Shown: positions 52,463 through 62,632 of the stretch, in pieces
Layout: each line of letters starts with the position of its first letter
Position numbering within the stretch: the first letter of the stretch is position 1
Assembly: GCF_010365285.1 (NCBI RefSeq)
Contig: NZ_CP048286.1
Coordinates: forward strand, 6,622,001 to 6,686,000
Direction: 5' to 3'
Source: Paenibacillus rhizovicinus
GTDB lineage: Bacteria > Bacillota > Bacilli > Paenibacillales > Paenibacillaceae
DNA length: 64,000 nucleotides
Position numbers and translations under genes: made by a program
The notes under the pieces: model-generated
What the model was told of the DNA's origin: nothing
Seen by the model: the letters and a program-made list of their open reading frames with translations, nothing else
Database searches by the model: none

Positions 52463-54412
52463 GTGAATACGTATCCCTTTGAATTTGACCCGAAAGTGCC
52501 GTTTATCCAGCAGGCAAGCGACTGGATCGCGGATGTGTTTTATGAAAGGCTGCCCGAAGCGGGCTTCGAGCTGAGGGACGAGCAGATTTATATGGCGTTT
52601 CAGCTGGAACGCGCCTATAACGAGAAACGGACGATTTTCGCCGAAGCCGGCGTCGGCACGGGAAAGACGTTCGTGTATTTGCTTTACGCCATTAACTATG
52701 CGCGGTACACGCGCAAACCGGCGATTATTGCCTGTGCGGACGAATCGCTGATCGAGCAATTGGTGAAGCCGGAGGGCGATATCGCCAAGCTGGCCCGATA
52801 CCTCGATTTGACGATCGATGCCCGGCTCGGCAAATCGATGGACCAGTATATTTGCCTGAACAAGCTGGACGATGCGCGCGGCGGACTGGACAGTCTGGAA
52901 GCGTTCGGAGACGTATATGCCTCGCTGCCGGATTTCGTGAACAGCCCGGGTGCGATGCAAGCGTTTCAGCCCTATGGCAACCGGAAGGATTATCCGCATC
53001 TGACGGACGAGCAGTGGGGCGCGATATCTTGGGACGTGTTCCAGGATTGCCTCGTATGCAGCCGCCGACATCGCTGCGGGCAGACGCTCTCGCGCGAGCA
53101 TTACCGTAAAGCGGCGGATATCATCATCTGTTCGCATGACTTCTATATGGAGCATGTGTGGACGTATGAAGCGCGCAAGCGCGAAGGACAGCTGCCGCTG
53201 CTGCCGGAGCATAGCTCTGTCGTCTTCGACGAAGGCCATCTGCTGGAAACCGCCGCCCAGAGCGCGTTGACCTACAAGTTGAAGCACAGCGTGTTCGAGT
53301 CGATCATCACGCGCTTGCTCCAGGGGGAAATCCGCGAATCGCTGGCTGTCGTCATTGACGATGCGATCGAACAAAGCGAGAAGCTGTTCAGCCTCCTCGA
53401 GTCGGGCAGCATTGCCGTCGAAGCCTCGGACCGCCGGGAGGTTCCGCTTACCCGCGAGCTATTGAACGAACTGAATCGTTTCAGCGCATTGCTGGGCGGC
53501 ATCGAAGAAGAACTCGTCTTCGAGAGCGGCATGTACACGATCGACGCCTATCAGCTTACGATCGTGGAAGAGCATCTGGAGATGCTGCAGCTGGCGCTTC
53601 GGCTGTTCAAGGAGCCGGAAGGACTCATATCGTGGGTGGAAGAAGACCGGGACGGAACGACGCTTGTCATTATGCCGAAGCTCGTCAAGGAAGTCTTGAA
53701 GGAGCGCGTATTCTCGAAACAAATACCGGTCGTGTTCTCTTCCGCGACGCTCTCCGTAGGCGGATCGTTCCAATATATTGCGGACAGTCTAGGCATTGAG
53801 GACGCGCTGAGCTTCTCCGTCGCTTCGCCTTACGATTACGAGGACCGTATGCGTACCGCCTATGCAAGCGAGACCGATCGCGCGGTTAAGCTGGACCTGG
53901 CGCTTCAACGGCTGCGGCTGTCGGAAGGCCGCGCGCTCATTCTGTTTCCGTCCAAGGAAGAGCTGCACCGGTTCCAAGCCGACATTGCGGGCAAACCGGA
54001 ATTCTCGGCTTATCGTTTCTTATTTGAAGGCACCGCGGAGATCAGCCATTTGATCGCGGATTTCCAAAATGACGAGCAGAGCGTGCTCTGCGCCCTTACC
54101 TTATGGGAAGGCTTGGACATTCCGGGACCGTCGTTATCGCATGTCATGATGTGGTCGCTGCCTTTCCCGCCGCATGACCCCGTCTTCACCGCGAGACGCC
54201 GCGAATCGGCCGATCCGTTCGGACAGGTGGACATGCCTTACATGCTGCTCCGCCTTCGCCAAGGGCTAGGTCGTTTGATCCGCAAACGCGACGACGAAGG
54301 AATCGTGACGATTTTCGGCCGCGAGCTGGAGGATGCTTCGATACTTGCGCAGGTCGAGGCCGTTCTGCCGCAGGGCGTAACGCTCACTAGCTTGACACGG
54401 CCGTCGAATTGA
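52463..54412 (+). CDS. DinG/XPD-type ATP-dependent DNA helicase
   Basis: 649 residues from GTG 52463 (GGAGG 10 bases upstream); TTG 52442 has no site. Superfamily 2 motifs: Walker A AEAGVGTGKTFVYLLYA, DEGH in VFDEGHLLE, motif VI QGLGRLIRKRDDEG. Cysteines in QYICLNKL and CLVCSRRHRCGQT, between motifs I and II, fit the four-Cys iron-sulfur domain of the XPD/DinG group. It lacks an exonuclease domain, so it resembles YoaA more than Bacillus DinG. It would unwind damaged or structured DNA; no LexA box is visible upstream. Confidence 0.85.
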   Translation: MNTYPFEFDPKVPFIQQASDWIADVFYERLPEAGFELRDEQIYMAFQLERAYNEKRTIFAEAGVGTGKTFVYLLYAINYARYTRKPAIIACADESLIEQLVKPEGDIAKLARYLDLTIDARLGKSMDQYICLNKLDDARGGLDSLEAFGDVYASLPDFVNSPGAMQAFQPYGNRKDYPHLTDEQWGAISWDVFQDCLVCSRRHRCGQTLSREHYRKAADIIICSHDFYMEHVWTYEARKREGQLPLLPEHSSVVFDEGHLLETAAQSALTYKLKHSVFESIITRLLQGEIRESLAVVIDDAIEQSEKLFSLLESGSIAVEASDRREVPLTRELLNELNRFSALLGGIEEELVFESGMYTIDAYQLTIVEEHLEMLQLALRLFKEPEGLISWVEEDRDGTTLVIMPKLVKEVLKERVFSKQIPVVFSSATLSVGGSFQYIADSLGIEDALSFSVASPYDYEDRMRTAYASETDRAVKLDLALQRLRLSEGRALILFPSKEELHRFQADIAGKPEFSAYRFLFEGTAEISHLIADFQNDEQSVLCALTLWEGLDIPGPSLSHVMMWSLPFPPHDPVFTARRRESADPFGQVDMPYMLLRLRQGLGRLIRKRDDEGIVTIFGRELEDASILAQVEAVLPQGVTLTSLTRPSN

Positions 54413-54437
54413 CATCTAAGTTGGAGGCTCATACAAT
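54409..54437 (+). promoter_or_regulatory. bdbD promoter
   Basis: TTGACA (54409-54414), 17 bases, TACAAT (54432-54437), nearly consensus. It overlaps the helicase stop codon. Confidence 0.7.
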
Positions 54438-54470
54438 TCAAGTAGAATGATAGAAAAGGAAGGGAAGCGA

Positions 54471-55196
54471 ATGACACAACCGGTTAAGAAGACGGCGTAC
54501 AAAAGCCAGCGCAAGGCCGAGCAAGAACGGCTGGAGAAGCAGCGCAAAACGATGAGAAAATTGATTTGGGGGACGTCGATCGTCGTCGTGCTCGGCATCA
54601 TCGCCGCGATTATTTTCACGCCGAAGTCGGATCCGACGGATTTCGATTATGCAAGCCTTCCGGTTCTCGGCCAAACCGACGCTCCGGTCAAAATCGTCGA
54701 GTTCGGCGATTTCAAATGCCCGGCCTGCCAATATTTCAGTCAACAGGTGAAGCCGCAGCTGGAGAAGGAATATATCGATACGGGCAAAGCAGCCATGTAT
54801 TTCATGGATTTCCTGATCATCGGACCTGACTCCGAGACTGCCGCATTGGCCGCTCATTCCGTGTTCCATCAGAATAACGACGCGTTCTGGAAGTATTACG
54901 ACGCGCTTTACAAGAACCAGCCGGACGAGAAGCTGAACTGGGCGACGCCGGATTATCTGCTGCAGCTGGCGAAGGACAACAAGATCGACGTCGATTACGA
55001 CAAGATGAAGACGGATATCGAGGATAAGACGTACATCAAGGAAGTCGACAAAGGCTCTTCGACCGCGCGCAAAGCAAACGTGCAATCAACGCCTACGCTG
55101 TTCATCAACGGCAAGGAATATAAGGGCGACTTCTCCAACTACGGACAGTTGAAGGAAGCGATTGATAAAGCACTAGCGGCAGATAAGGCCGAATGA
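54471..55196 (+). CDS. bdbD: DsbA-like thiol-disulfide oxidoreductase BdbD
   Basis: 241 residues from ATG 54471 (AAAAGGAAGGG upstream). A basic N terminus (about 25 residues) and one membrane segment (LIWGTSIVVVLGIIAAIIF) place the catalytic domain outside. The thioredoxin-type active site is CPAC in FGDFKCPACQYF, with the cis-Pro loop in QSTPTLFING and a helical insertion between. It introduces disulfides into exported proteins and is reoxidised by BdbC. Overlaps bdbC by ATGATG. Confidence 0.92.
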   Translation: MTQPVKKTAYKSQRKAEQERLEKQRKTMRKLIWGTSIVVVLGIIAAIIFTPKSDPTDFDYASLPVLGQTDAPVKIVEFGDFKCPACQYFSQQVKPQLEKEYIDTGKAAMYFMDFLIIGPDSETAALAAHSVFHQNNDAFWKYYDALYKNQPDEKLNWATPDYLLQLAKDNKIDVDYDKMKTDIEDKTYIKEVDKGSSTARKANVQSTPTLFINGKEYKGDFSNYGQLKEAIDKALAADKAE

Positions 55197-55675
55197 TGAG
55201 AAAGTCGCCTTTTCTCGCGTTTTTCCAGAGGTACGCCTTGTATTTCGCATGGGTCGTATCGATTGTCGCGGTAGGCAGCAGCTTGTACTTAAGTGAAATC
55301 ATGAAATTCATTCCATGCAATCTATGCTGGTATCAGCGGATCTTCATGTATCCGATCGTCATTCTTCTCGGAATCGCCTGCTACTATCAGGACCGCAAAA
55401 TCATCCGGTACGTGCTGCCGCTCTCCGTTCTAGGCGGCTGCATTTCCTTGTACCATTACCTGGAACAGCAGATCCCGGCATTGGCCCGGGCGATACCGTG
55501 CACGGTAGGCGTACCCTGCAGCGAAGATTATTTGGACTGGTTCGGCGGACGCGTCACCATACCGCTCCTCGCTCTGATCGCCTTCATCCTGATTACCGCA
55601 CTGCTCATTAACGGCGTTATGAAGGAAGAAGACCGTGACCAAGACGACGAAGAAACCGAATTCGCTTCTGCATAA
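55193..55675 (+). CDS. bdbC: DsbB-like quinone-dependent thiol oxidase BdbC
   Basis: 160 residues, starting at ATG 55193, which overlaps the bdbD stop. Four membrane helices; the two periplasm-facing cysteine pairs are CNLC (in PCNLCWYQR) and CTVGVPC. An acidic C-terminal tail (EEDRDQDDEET) follows the last helix. It reoxidises BdbD and passes electrons to quinone. A terminator follows. Confidence 0.93.
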   Translation: MMRKSPFLAFFQRYALYFAWVVSIVAVGSSLYLSEIMKFIPCNLCWYQRIFMYPIVILLGIACYYQDRKIIRYVLPLSVLGGCISLYHYLEQQIPALARAIPCTVGVPCSEDYLDWFGGRVTIPLLALIAFILITALLINGVMKEEDRDQDDEETEFASA

Positions 55676-55695
55676 TTTCGTCGAATCGGATACCC

Positions 55696-55741
55696 AAGGC
55701 TGTCTAAGCCGTCAGAAATGACGCTTGGCAGCCTTTTTTTA
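55696..55741 (+). terminator. Terminator of bdbDC
   Basis: AAGGCTG / CAGCCTT outer stem, GTCA / TGAC inner stem with loop GAAA, then seven T. Confidence 0.9.
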
Positions 55742-55812
55742 CGACTTCTCCCAGCAATGTCGAATGAAGGGACGCCTAAATATGAAGATTATGAGGACAT
55801 TCGTCACATTAT

Positions 55813-55841
55813 TTGTTCCTCCCAATTAGTTCTGTTATCAT
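55813..55841 (+). promoter_or_regulatory. Possible odhA promoter
   Basis: TTGTTC (55813-55818), 17 bases, TATCAT (55836-55841). Only the -10 is close to consensus. The start would be about 80 bases before odhA. Confidence 0.35.
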
Positions 55842-55928
55842 GGATGGATGAACAATATGACGGGTTATAGGAATAAGCAGAAGTGAGTTGAATTCCCGTT
55901 GTACAATTATTGATGGAGGTAGCCGTTA

Positions 55929-58826
55929 ATGACAGCAGACAGTATTGACCGCAAGTCGCCATGGGAGCTCTATTACGGTCCGAACCTAGGGTACATTGAA
56001 GAAATGTACGAGCGCTTCCTGCGCGATCCGAACGAAGTAGATGCCGCCGTTAGAGAATTATTCGAGAAGTGGGGACCGCCGCCGTCCGTAACCGCGGGCA
56101 GCAGCGCAAACGTATCATCACCTTCGAAGGCAACGACGGACGGTTCCAATAGCATTAAAACTTTCGATCCGAACTATTTGAAGAAAATCGTCGACGCCGG
56201 CAAGCTGGTCCGCAACATCCGCACGTTCGGCCATTTGGCCGCCGATAACGATCCGCTCGGTTTGACGCCGCTGCCGGACACGAGATTGATCGAGCAAGCG
56301 ACGTTTAAATTGACCGACGAGGATCTTGAAGCGATTCCCGCATCGCTCATCTGGGAAGAAGCGCCGGGATCGATCGTGAACGCCAAGCAAGCCATCAAGC
56401 ACTTGAAGGACGTATACACGAAGTCGTTCGGCTTCGAATTCGCCCATATCCATGAAATAGACGAGCGCACCTGGCTGCGCCGCCAAGCCGAAATCGGCAT
56501 GGCAAGCAAGCCGATGACCGCCAATGAGCGCATCGCGCTGCTCAAGCGTCTGATCGACGTTGAACAATTCGAAACCTTCCTGCACCGCTCGTTTGTCGGT
56601 CAGAAACGTTTCTCGATTGAAGGAACTGATACATTAGTACCGATGCTGGACGAAGTCGTGAGAGAAGTGGCTCATGACGGCGCACGGCATATTCTGATGG
56701 GCATGGCGCATCGTGGACGTCTGAACGTACTGACGCATGTGCTTGGCAAATCGTATACGACCATTTTCTCCGAGTTCCACCACTCGCCGAACAAGGACAA
56801 GGACCTGTTCCCGTCCGAAGGCGCGATGGGCATCAATATCGGCTGGACCGGCGACGTGAAATACCATTTGGGCGCGCATCGTTCCGTGAAGGAAGGCGAG
56901 ACCGTCGAGACGCGGATCACGATGGCCAACAACCCGAGCCACTTGGAATACGTCAATCCGATCGTCGAGGGCTTCACGCGCGCGGCGCAGGACGACCGTT
57001 CGAAACCTGGCTATCCGGTAGCGGATCTGGGCAGCGCGGCGGCCATTCTGATTCACGGCGACGCGGCGTTTGCCGGCGAGGGCATCGTGGCGGAAACGCT
57101 CAACTTCAAGAAGCTGCCCGGTTACGAGAACGGCGGTACGATCCACATCATCGTAAACAACCGTATCGGATTCACGACGGAGAGCCGGGACTCCCGCTCT
57201 ACGTACTATGCCAGCGACTTGGCTAAAGGCTTCGAAATTCCGATCGTGCACGTCAGCGCGGACGATCCGGAAGCTTGTATCGCCGCAGTTCGCATCGCTT
57301 GCGAATACCGTCAGAAATTCCGCAAGGACTTCCTGATCGACATGGTCGGTTATCGCCGTCACGGCCATAACGAAACGGACGATCCGGAAACGACGCAGCC
57401 GCTGCTGTACCAGAAGCTGCGCAAGCATCCGGTAGTAACCCGTATCTACAGCGAGAAGCTGAAGGAGAAAGGGCTGCTCAGCGAGGAGCAAGTCGAGGGT
57501 CTTCGTCAAGAAGGACTGTCGAAATTGCAAGCCGCGCTGGATGAAGTCAAAGGAAATGATAAAGCCTATAAGCAACCGAAAATGGACGATGCCGGCAGCA
57601 AACGCCGCAAGAAAGACATCGTCACTTCGGTTCCGATGAAGAAGCTGGCCGCGATCAACGAGGAACTGCTCAAGTGGCCGGACGGCTTCAAAGTGTACGA
57701 GAAGCTGGAACGGATTCTGATGCGCCGCGCGAATACGCTGGAGCCTGGCGGCAAGGTCGATTGGGGCCAAGCGGAGGCGCTTGCGTTCGCGACGATTCTG
57801 TCCGACGGCACGCCGATCCGGCTCAGCGGCCAAGATTCCGAGCGCGCAACGTTCGCGTTCCGGAACATCGTGCTCCACGACGTCGAGAATAACAAGACGT
57901 TCTCGCCGATGCATACGCTGCCTCAAGCGAAAGCTTCGTTCGGCGTCTACAACAGCCCGCTGGCAGAAGCGTCCGTGCTCGGCTTTGACTATGGCTACAA
58001 CGTCTTCTCGCCGGAAACGCTCGTTATTTGGGAAGCGCAATACGGGGATTTCGCGAACTGCGCGCAAGTTATCATTGACCAGTTCATCACGGCTGGCCGC
58101 GTGAAATGGTCGCAGAAATCCGGTCTGATCATGCTGCTTCCGCACAGCTATGAAGGCCAAGGGCCGGAGCACTCCAGCGCAAGGCTGGAACGGTTCCTGC
58201 AGCTGGCCGCGGAAGACAACCTGACGATCGTCAACATGACGGCGGCATCGCAATATTTCCACCTGCTGCGCCGTCAAGCCGCGATCTTGAATACGGACGA
58301 AGCGCGTCCGCTGATCGTTATGGCGCCGAAGAGTCTGATTCGGAACCCGAACGTTGCGTCGGATCCGTCCGAATTCACCGATGGCACCTTCAAGCTGGTG
58401 CTTGAACAGCCGGGTCTCGGCAAGAAAGCGGACAAAGTGGAGCGCTTGATCTTCTGTACGGGCAAAATGGCCATCGATCTGGAAGCGGCGCTTGAGCTCA
58501 AAGACGGCCAAGCATCCGAATCATGGGATTGGGTGCATATCGTTCGCGTCGAGCAGCTGTATCCTTTCCCGAAAACGGACGTCGAGCAGATCATCGCGCG
58601 TTACCCGAACGTGAAAGAAGTGCTGTGGGTACAAGAAGAGCCGCAAAACATGGGCGCTTGGAACTATATCGAACCGCGGATCCGCGCTCGCGTAACGAAC
58701 GAAACTTCCGTGCGCTACATCGGCCGTCCGAAACGGTCCAGCCCGGCAAGCGGCTTCCAATACATTCACAACATGGAGCAGCAGCGGATTATCTCCGTCG
58801 CGCTCAATAAAGGCAAACTCAATTAA
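55929..58826 (+). CDS. odhA: 2-oxoglutarate dehydrogenase E1
   Basis: 965 residues, ATG 55929 with ATGGAGGT upstream. The N-terminal SPWELYYGPNLGYIEEMYERF segment binds E2; the TPP site includes GMAHRGRLNVL, HGDAAFAGEGIVAETLN and VNNRIGFTT; the C-terminal domain includes PHSYEGQGPEHSSARLERFLQ. It decarboxylates 2-oxoglutarate and transfers succinyl to the lipoyl group of OdhB, a TCA cycle step. Length and order match Bacillus OdhA. An Ala/Ser-rich linker at about residues 55-80 separates the E2-binding helix. Confidence 0.96.
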   Translation: MTADSIDRKSPWELYYGPNLGYIEEMYERFLRDPNEVDAAVRELFEKWGPPPSVTAGSSANVSSPSKATTDGSNSIKTFDPNYLKKIVDAGKLVRNIRTFGHLAADNDPLGLTPLPDTRLIEQATFKLTDEDLEAIPASLIWEEAPGSIVNAKQAIKHLKDVYTKSFGFEFAHIHEIDERTWLRRQAEIGMASKPMTANERIALLKRLIDVEQFETFLHRSFVGQKRFSIEGTDTLVPMLDEVVREVAHDGARHILMGMAHRGRLNVLTHVLGKSYTTIFSEFHHSPNKDKDLFPSEGAMGINIGWTGDVKYHLGAHRSVKEGETVETRITMANNPSHLEYVNPIVEGFTRAAQDDRSKPGYPVADLGSAAAILIHGDAAFAGEGIVAETLNFKKLPGYENGGTIHIIVNNRIGFTTESRDSRSTYYASDLAKGFEIPIVHVSADDPEACIAAVRIACEYRQKFRKDFLIDMVGYRRHGHNETDDPETTQPLLYQKLRKHPVVTRIYSEKLKEKGLLSEEQVEGLRQEGLSKLQAALDEVKGNDKAYKQPKMDDAGSKRRKKDIVTSVPMKKLAAINEELLKWPDGFKVYEKLERILMRRANTLEPGGKVDWGQAEALAFATILSDGTPIRLSGQDSERATFAFRNIVLHDVENNKTFSPMHTLPQAKASFGVYNSPLAEASVLGFDYGYNVFSPETLVIWEAQYGDFANCAQVIIDQFITAGRVKWSQKSGLIMLLPHSYEGQGPEHSSARLERFLQLAAEDNLTIVNMTAASQYFHLLRRQAAILNTDEARPLIVMAPKSLIRNPNVASDPSEFTDGTFKLVLEQPGLGKKADKVERLIFCTGKMAIDLEAALELKDGQASESWDWVHIVRVEQLYPFPKTDVEQIIARYPNVKEVLWVQEEPQNMGAWNYIEPRIRARVTNETSVRYIGRPKRSSPASGFQYIHNMEQQRIISVALNKGKLN

Positions 58827-58871
58827 TTTCCTGATTCATCTAAATTAGATTCGGCAAGGAGAGAAACAGCC

Positions 58872-60149
58872 ATGAGTGATATTAAAGTACCCGAAATGGG
58901 CGAATCCATCGTAGAAGGCACCATCTCCAAATGGCATGTCAAAGTCGGCGACAGCGTTAATGTCGGCGATGTATTGGCAGAGCTTGAAACGGATAAAGTC
59001 AACATTGAAATCAGCGCAGAACAAGCAGGCTCCGTGGAGTCTCTGCTGCGCGCTGAAGGCGACACCGTCGCTGTCGGCGAAACGATCGGCATGATCGGCA
59101 GCGGTGCGGGAGCGGCAGCTCCGGCGGCGCCGGCCGCACCTGCGGTTCCGGCTGTTCCGGCGGCGCCGGCAGCCGAGCCGACCGAAATGAAACCGGCGAC
59201 GCCTGCGGCACCTCCTGTAACTGCAGCGCCTGCAGCGGAATCGAATGCTTCGGTTTCGTCGGCAACGCCGGCTGCCCGCAAGCTGGCAAGAGAGCGCGGC
59301 ATCGACTTGAACCAAGTTCAATCGCTTGATCCGCTCGGCCGCATTCGCCAATCGGATATCGAAGCGCATGGCACGAAGCCGGCGGTTGTTGCTGCTCCTG
59401 CAGTGGCACAAGCGCCAGCAGCTTCCGCTCCGGCAGCCGATCCCGGCAAACCGGCAGAACGCCGCAAAATGTCCCGCCGCCGGATCACGATCGCGAAGCG
59501 CCTCGTTGAAGCGCAGCACACGGCAGCTATGCTGACAACGTTCAACGAAGTCGACATGACGGCGATCCTGGACGTTCGCAAACGCCGCAAAGATGCGTTC
59601 AAAGAAAAGCACGAAGTCGGCCTCGGCTTCATGTCCTTCTTCACGAAAGCCGTTATCGGCGCGCTGAAAGCATTCCCGCTGCTCAACGCGGAAATCCAAG
59701 GCGACGAAATTCTCGTGAAGCAATATTATGATATCGGCATCGCCGTTTCGGCGAAGGAAGGTTTGGTCGTTCCGGTCGTTCGCGACGCGGATCGTCTGGG
59801 CTTCGCTCAAATCGAGAAACAAATCGGCGAACTGGCCGGCAAAGCACGCGCGAACACGCTGTCGCTGAACGATCTGCAGGGCGGCACGTTCACGATCACG
59901 AACGGCGGCGTCTTCGGTTCCCTGTTGTCGACACCGATTCTGAATGCACCGCAAGTCGGTATTCTCGGCATGCACAAAATCCAAATTCGTCCGGTTGCGA
60001 TCAACGCGACGGAGATGGAAAACCGTCCGATGATGTACATCGCATTGTCGTACGATCACCGGATCGTCGATGGTTCGGAAGCGGTACGTTTCCTCGTAAC
60101 CGTTAAGGAACTGCTGGAAGATCCGGAATCCCTGCTGCTGGAAGGTTAA
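58872..60149 (+). CDS. odhB: Dihydrolipoamide succinyltransferase, OGDH E2
   Basis: 425 residues, ATG 58872 with AAGGAGAG upstream. Domains: lipoyl domain with the lysine in [11 protein letters not shown], an Ala/Pro-rich linker (about 78-130), peripheral subunit-binding domain ([20 protein letters not shown] to [11 protein letters not shown]), a second linker, and the catalytic domain with [15 protein letters not shown]. It forms the OGDH core. 45 bases after odhA; no E3 gene follows. Confidence 0.96.
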   Translation: MSDIKVPEMGESIVEGTISKWHVKVGDSVNVGDVLAELETDKVNIEISAEQAGSVESLLRAEGDTVAVGETIGMIGSGAGAAAPAAPAAPAVPAVPAAPAAEPTEMKPATPAAPPVTAAPAAESNASVSSATPAARKLARERGIDLNQVQSLDPLGRIRQSDIEAHGTKPAVVAAPAVAQAPAASAPAADPGKPAERRKMSRRRITIAKRLVEAQHTAAMLTTFNEVDMTAILDVRKRRKDAFKEKHEVGLGFMSFFTKAVIGALKAFPLLNAEIQGDEILVKQYYDIGIAVSAKEGLVVPVVRDADRLGFAQIEKQIGELAGKARANTLSLNDLQGGTFTITNGGVFGSLLSTPILNAPQVGILGMHKIQIRPVAINATEMENRPMMYIALSYDHRIVDGSEAVRFLVTVKELLEDPESLLLEG

Positions 60150-60180
60150 TCCTCCTGCAAGTTCGTTCCGTTTTAACTTA

Positions 60181-60238
60181 AACCTCACAAACTGACGTCA
60201 GGCGATCTGTCCTGATTCGTCAGCTTGTGAGGTTTTTT
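60181..60238 (+). terminator. Terminator of odhAB
   Basis: AACCTCACAA / TTGTGAGGTT with CTGACG / CGTCAG inside and six T. Confidence 0.92.
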
Positions 60239-60307
60239 ATTTGCTATTCCCGAACATTCTACATAAAATAAAATAAACTACACTAGCGAAGACGGAGGCG
60301 GATGAAC

Positions 60308-61624
60308 ATGAACGTACGTAAAATGCGGTTGTTTGATTTCGAGAACATCCACTCCAGCGAAGATCGGGATGAGTTTGAGAAGGACTATGCCAGATTAATT
60401 CAATCGCCGGCTTTTCGGCGGCTGCAGGGGAAATCTCAGGTGTTCGGAGCGGGTTCCGGGGATTACTACCGGACGCGTTTGACGCATTCGCTCGAAGTGT
60501 CGCAGATCGCCCGCGAAGTGGCGCGTAAGCTGCATAAGACGAATCCATTCTTGGCCAAACGGGAGCATCCGGGGCTCGTCATGGATCCCGAAGTCGTGGA
60601 AGTGGCATCGTTAGCCCATGACCTGGGTCATCCTCCATTCGGGCATAAGGGCGAAGAAGTGCTGAACGAAATCCTGATGAAGGAATGCGGGCTCAAATAC
60701 GAAGGAAATGCCCAAAATTTCCGCATTCTGATGTTTCTGGAGAAGCGCGCGGGCAGCGACAGCGGTCTCGATCTGACAGCCGCCGTCCTGCTGGCGATCA
60801 ATAAATATCCGTACTGCCTGGACGATCCCGGCCGCTTGAAAGGCGTCTATGGCATGGAATGGGAGGGCATCCGTTCCCTGCGCCAAGCATGGGGTATGCC
60901 TGACGGCTGCGCGACGCTGGAAGCGCAGCTGATGGATCTCTGCGACGATATCGCGTATTCCACGCATGATATCGAGGATGGGATTCGTGCCGGCAAAATC
61001 CAAATGAATCCCAGCTTGTTCGAAGACGACCGGCTAGTCGCCAACGTCATGCAGGAGATCATCGACGATCCCGGCAATGCCGTCATGCACTGGGAACAAG
61101 TAGACATGAAGCAAATGGTGAAGCAGGCCTTGCATCATTACTTGCAGCAATGGGAAAGCATCTACGTGGAGTGCGGCAGGGAGCCTTCCCGGACGCGTCG
61201 TGAAATGAAAGCGCGCTGGGTGCGCAAATTCGTCAGCGGCGTCGGCATCATCGACGATCCCGCGACGGGCTGGAAGCGGGTCACGTTCATCCGCGACGGC
61301 GTGCAGGATCTGGAGCTGCTGCGCACGATGGAGATTTTGAAGAAGCTCGCTTGGGTGACGTTGATCAAGGACTTCCGTGTTCAACGTTTGCATAAGCGCA
61401 GTGAAATCATGATTACGCGGCTGTGGGAGAGCTTCCGTACGCAGGAGACGGGAAGGCTCATCATTCCGCCGGACTGGCTGGAAAGCTACGAACGGCAGCG
61501 CAGCAAATGGCCGTGGGAGCGGATGGTGGCCGATTACATCGCCGGCATGACCGATGCTTACGCCGAGAAGGTGTATGCGGAGTTTTTCGCCAGCCGGTCG
61601 GGATCGATCTATGAGCGCGATTAG
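60308..61624 (+). CDS. dGTP triphosphohydrolase-like HD-domain protein
   Basis: 438 residues from ATG 60308 (GGAGG 9 bases upstream; ATG 60302 is only 3 bases from it). HD superfamily motifs: RLTHSLEVSQIAREVA (His), ASLAHDLGHPPFGHKGEE (His-Asp), and DLCDDIAYSTHDIEDG (Asp). FRRLQGKSQVF near the start is typical of the dGTPase family. It hydrolyses dNTPs to nucleoside and triphosphate; whether it prefers dGTP is not shown. It stands alone between two terminators. Confidence 0.9.
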   Translation: MNVRKMRLFDFENIHSSEDRDEFEKDYARLIQSPAFRRLQGKSQVFGAGSGDYYRTRLTHSLEVSQIAREVARKLHKTNPFLAKREHPGLVMDPEVVEVASLAHDLGHPPFGHKGEEVLNEILMKECGLKYEGNAQNFRILMFLEKRAGSDSGLDLTAAVLLAINKYPYCLDDPGRLKGVYGMEWEGIRSLRQAWGMPDGCATLEAQLMDLCDDIAYSTHDIEDGIRAGKIQMNPSLFEDDRLVANVMQEIIDDPGNAVMHWEQVDMKQMVKQALHHYLQQWESIYVECGREPSRTRREMKARWVRKFVSGVGIIDDPATGWKRVTFIRDGVQDLELLRTMEILKKLAWVTLIKDFRVQRLHKRSEIMITRLWESFRTQETGRLIIPPDWLESYERQRSKWPWERMVADYIAGMTDAYAEKVYAEFFASRSGSIYERD

Positions 61625-61661
61625 TCAGGGGATAGCGTGAAAAACTTGATATGCAATGCCG

Positions 61662-61688
61662 AGGGAATCCGAATGCGGGTTCCCTTTT
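61662..61688 (+). terminator. Terminator of the HD-domain gene
   Basis: AGGGAATCCG pairs with CGGGTTCCCT around loop AATG, with four T. Confidence 0.85.
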
Positions 61689-61896
61689 GTTGTACATCTT
61701 AAGTAATTCATCATAGCAGCCGGGCATTAGCTGACGTCTTGTACTTCAGTAGTTGAGACGGAAAAAACCGGAGCAAGTATGACTTGGAGCTAGATATTCT
61801 TGAAATGGGAATAGTAGGCACATACGAGTTTTTTCTTCCAGGCGTTTTCGATTTTGAACGATCTTTATTTCATCTTCACATGATCTCCATGTGGTC
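61689..61896. other. Intergenic stretch before the two-component system
   Basis: No gene seen. It is AT-richer than its surroundings. Regulatory sites for the response regulator may lie here, but no clear direct repeat was recognised. Confidence 0.5.
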
Positions 61897-61925
61897 TTGA
61901 TTCGAAACCGATACACTGGTCTAAT
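61897..61925 (+). promoter_or_regulatory. Promoter of the two-component operon
   Basis: TTGATT (61897-61902), 17 bases, TCTAAT (61920-61925). Start point near 61932, giving a leader of only about 17 bases before the ATG. Confidence 0.6.
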
Positions 61926-61948
61926 AATGACGCTAAACGGGAGCCCAT

Positions 61949-62632
61949 ATGAAAACCATACTGATCGTCGAAGACGAGGACATTCTGCGCGAAATCAGCA
62001 AAGATTATTTCTTGAATGAAGGATATAACGTGCTGGAAGCAGCGGACGGGAAGACTGCGCTTGATCTGTTTCAGAAACATGATGCGGATTTGATCGTGCT
62101 GGATATCATGCTGCCGGAGTTGGACGGCTGGTCGGTATGCCGCCGTATCCGCAAATCATCCGACGTTCCGATCATTATGCTGACTGCCCGCGTCGATGAG
62201 GACGATACGCTGCTTGGGTTCGAGCTGGGCGCGGACGATTACGTGACGAAACCGTACAGCCCGCCTGTCCTGCTCGCAAGGGCGAAGCGCCTGCTTGAAA
62301 GCCGCAGCAAGAATGGCAAGCTGGCTAAGCCGGAGGACGCCTTGGCCGTAAACGGAATCAAGGTTCATTATCCATCGCGGACCGTCGCGATTGAAGGAAA
62401 TATCGTGAATTTCACGCATACCGAATTCGAGATGCTCACTTACCTCATGGAGAATCGGGGAATCGTCATCACGCGCGAGCAGCTGATTACCAAGATATGG
62501 GGCTACGAGTATGCGGGCGACGACCGTACGTTGAATACGCATATCCGCAATCTGCGTACGAAGCTGGGCGAGAAAGCCGCTATGATTGTCACGATCGTAC
62601 GGACGGGCTACAAGTTCGAGGCGCATTCATGA
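61949..62632 (+). CDS. OmpR/PhoB-family response regulator
   Basis: 227 residues, ATG 61949 with CGGGAG upstream. Receiver domain: acidic cluster in IVEDED, phospho-Asp in IVLDIMLPE, Thr in MLTARV, Lys in VTKPYSPPVL. The C-terminal winged helix has the FTHTEFEMLTYLMENRGIVITREQL and TVVRTGYKFE-like end. It is a DNA-binding regulator controlled by the kinase downstream, whose start overlaps its stop by ATGA. Nothing in the window shows its targets; Bacillus relatives sense cell-envelope or antibiotic stress. Confidence 0.93.
   Translation: MKTILIVEDEDILREISKDYFLNEGYNVLEAADGKTALDLFQKHDADLIVLDIMLPELDGWSVCRRIRKSSDVPIIMLTARVDEDDTLLGFELGADDYVTKPYSPPVLLARAKRLLESRSKNGKLAKPEDALAVNGIKVHYPSRTVAIEGNIVNFTHTEFEMLTYLMENRGIVITREQLITKIWGYEYAGDDRTLNTHIRNLRTKLGEKAAMIVTIVRTGYKFEAHS

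Noticed and set aside
56634..58511. 625-codon open frame on the minus strand opposite odhA
   Set aside because: Same cause; composition is His/Arg/Phe-rich and unlike a protein, and odhA is certain.
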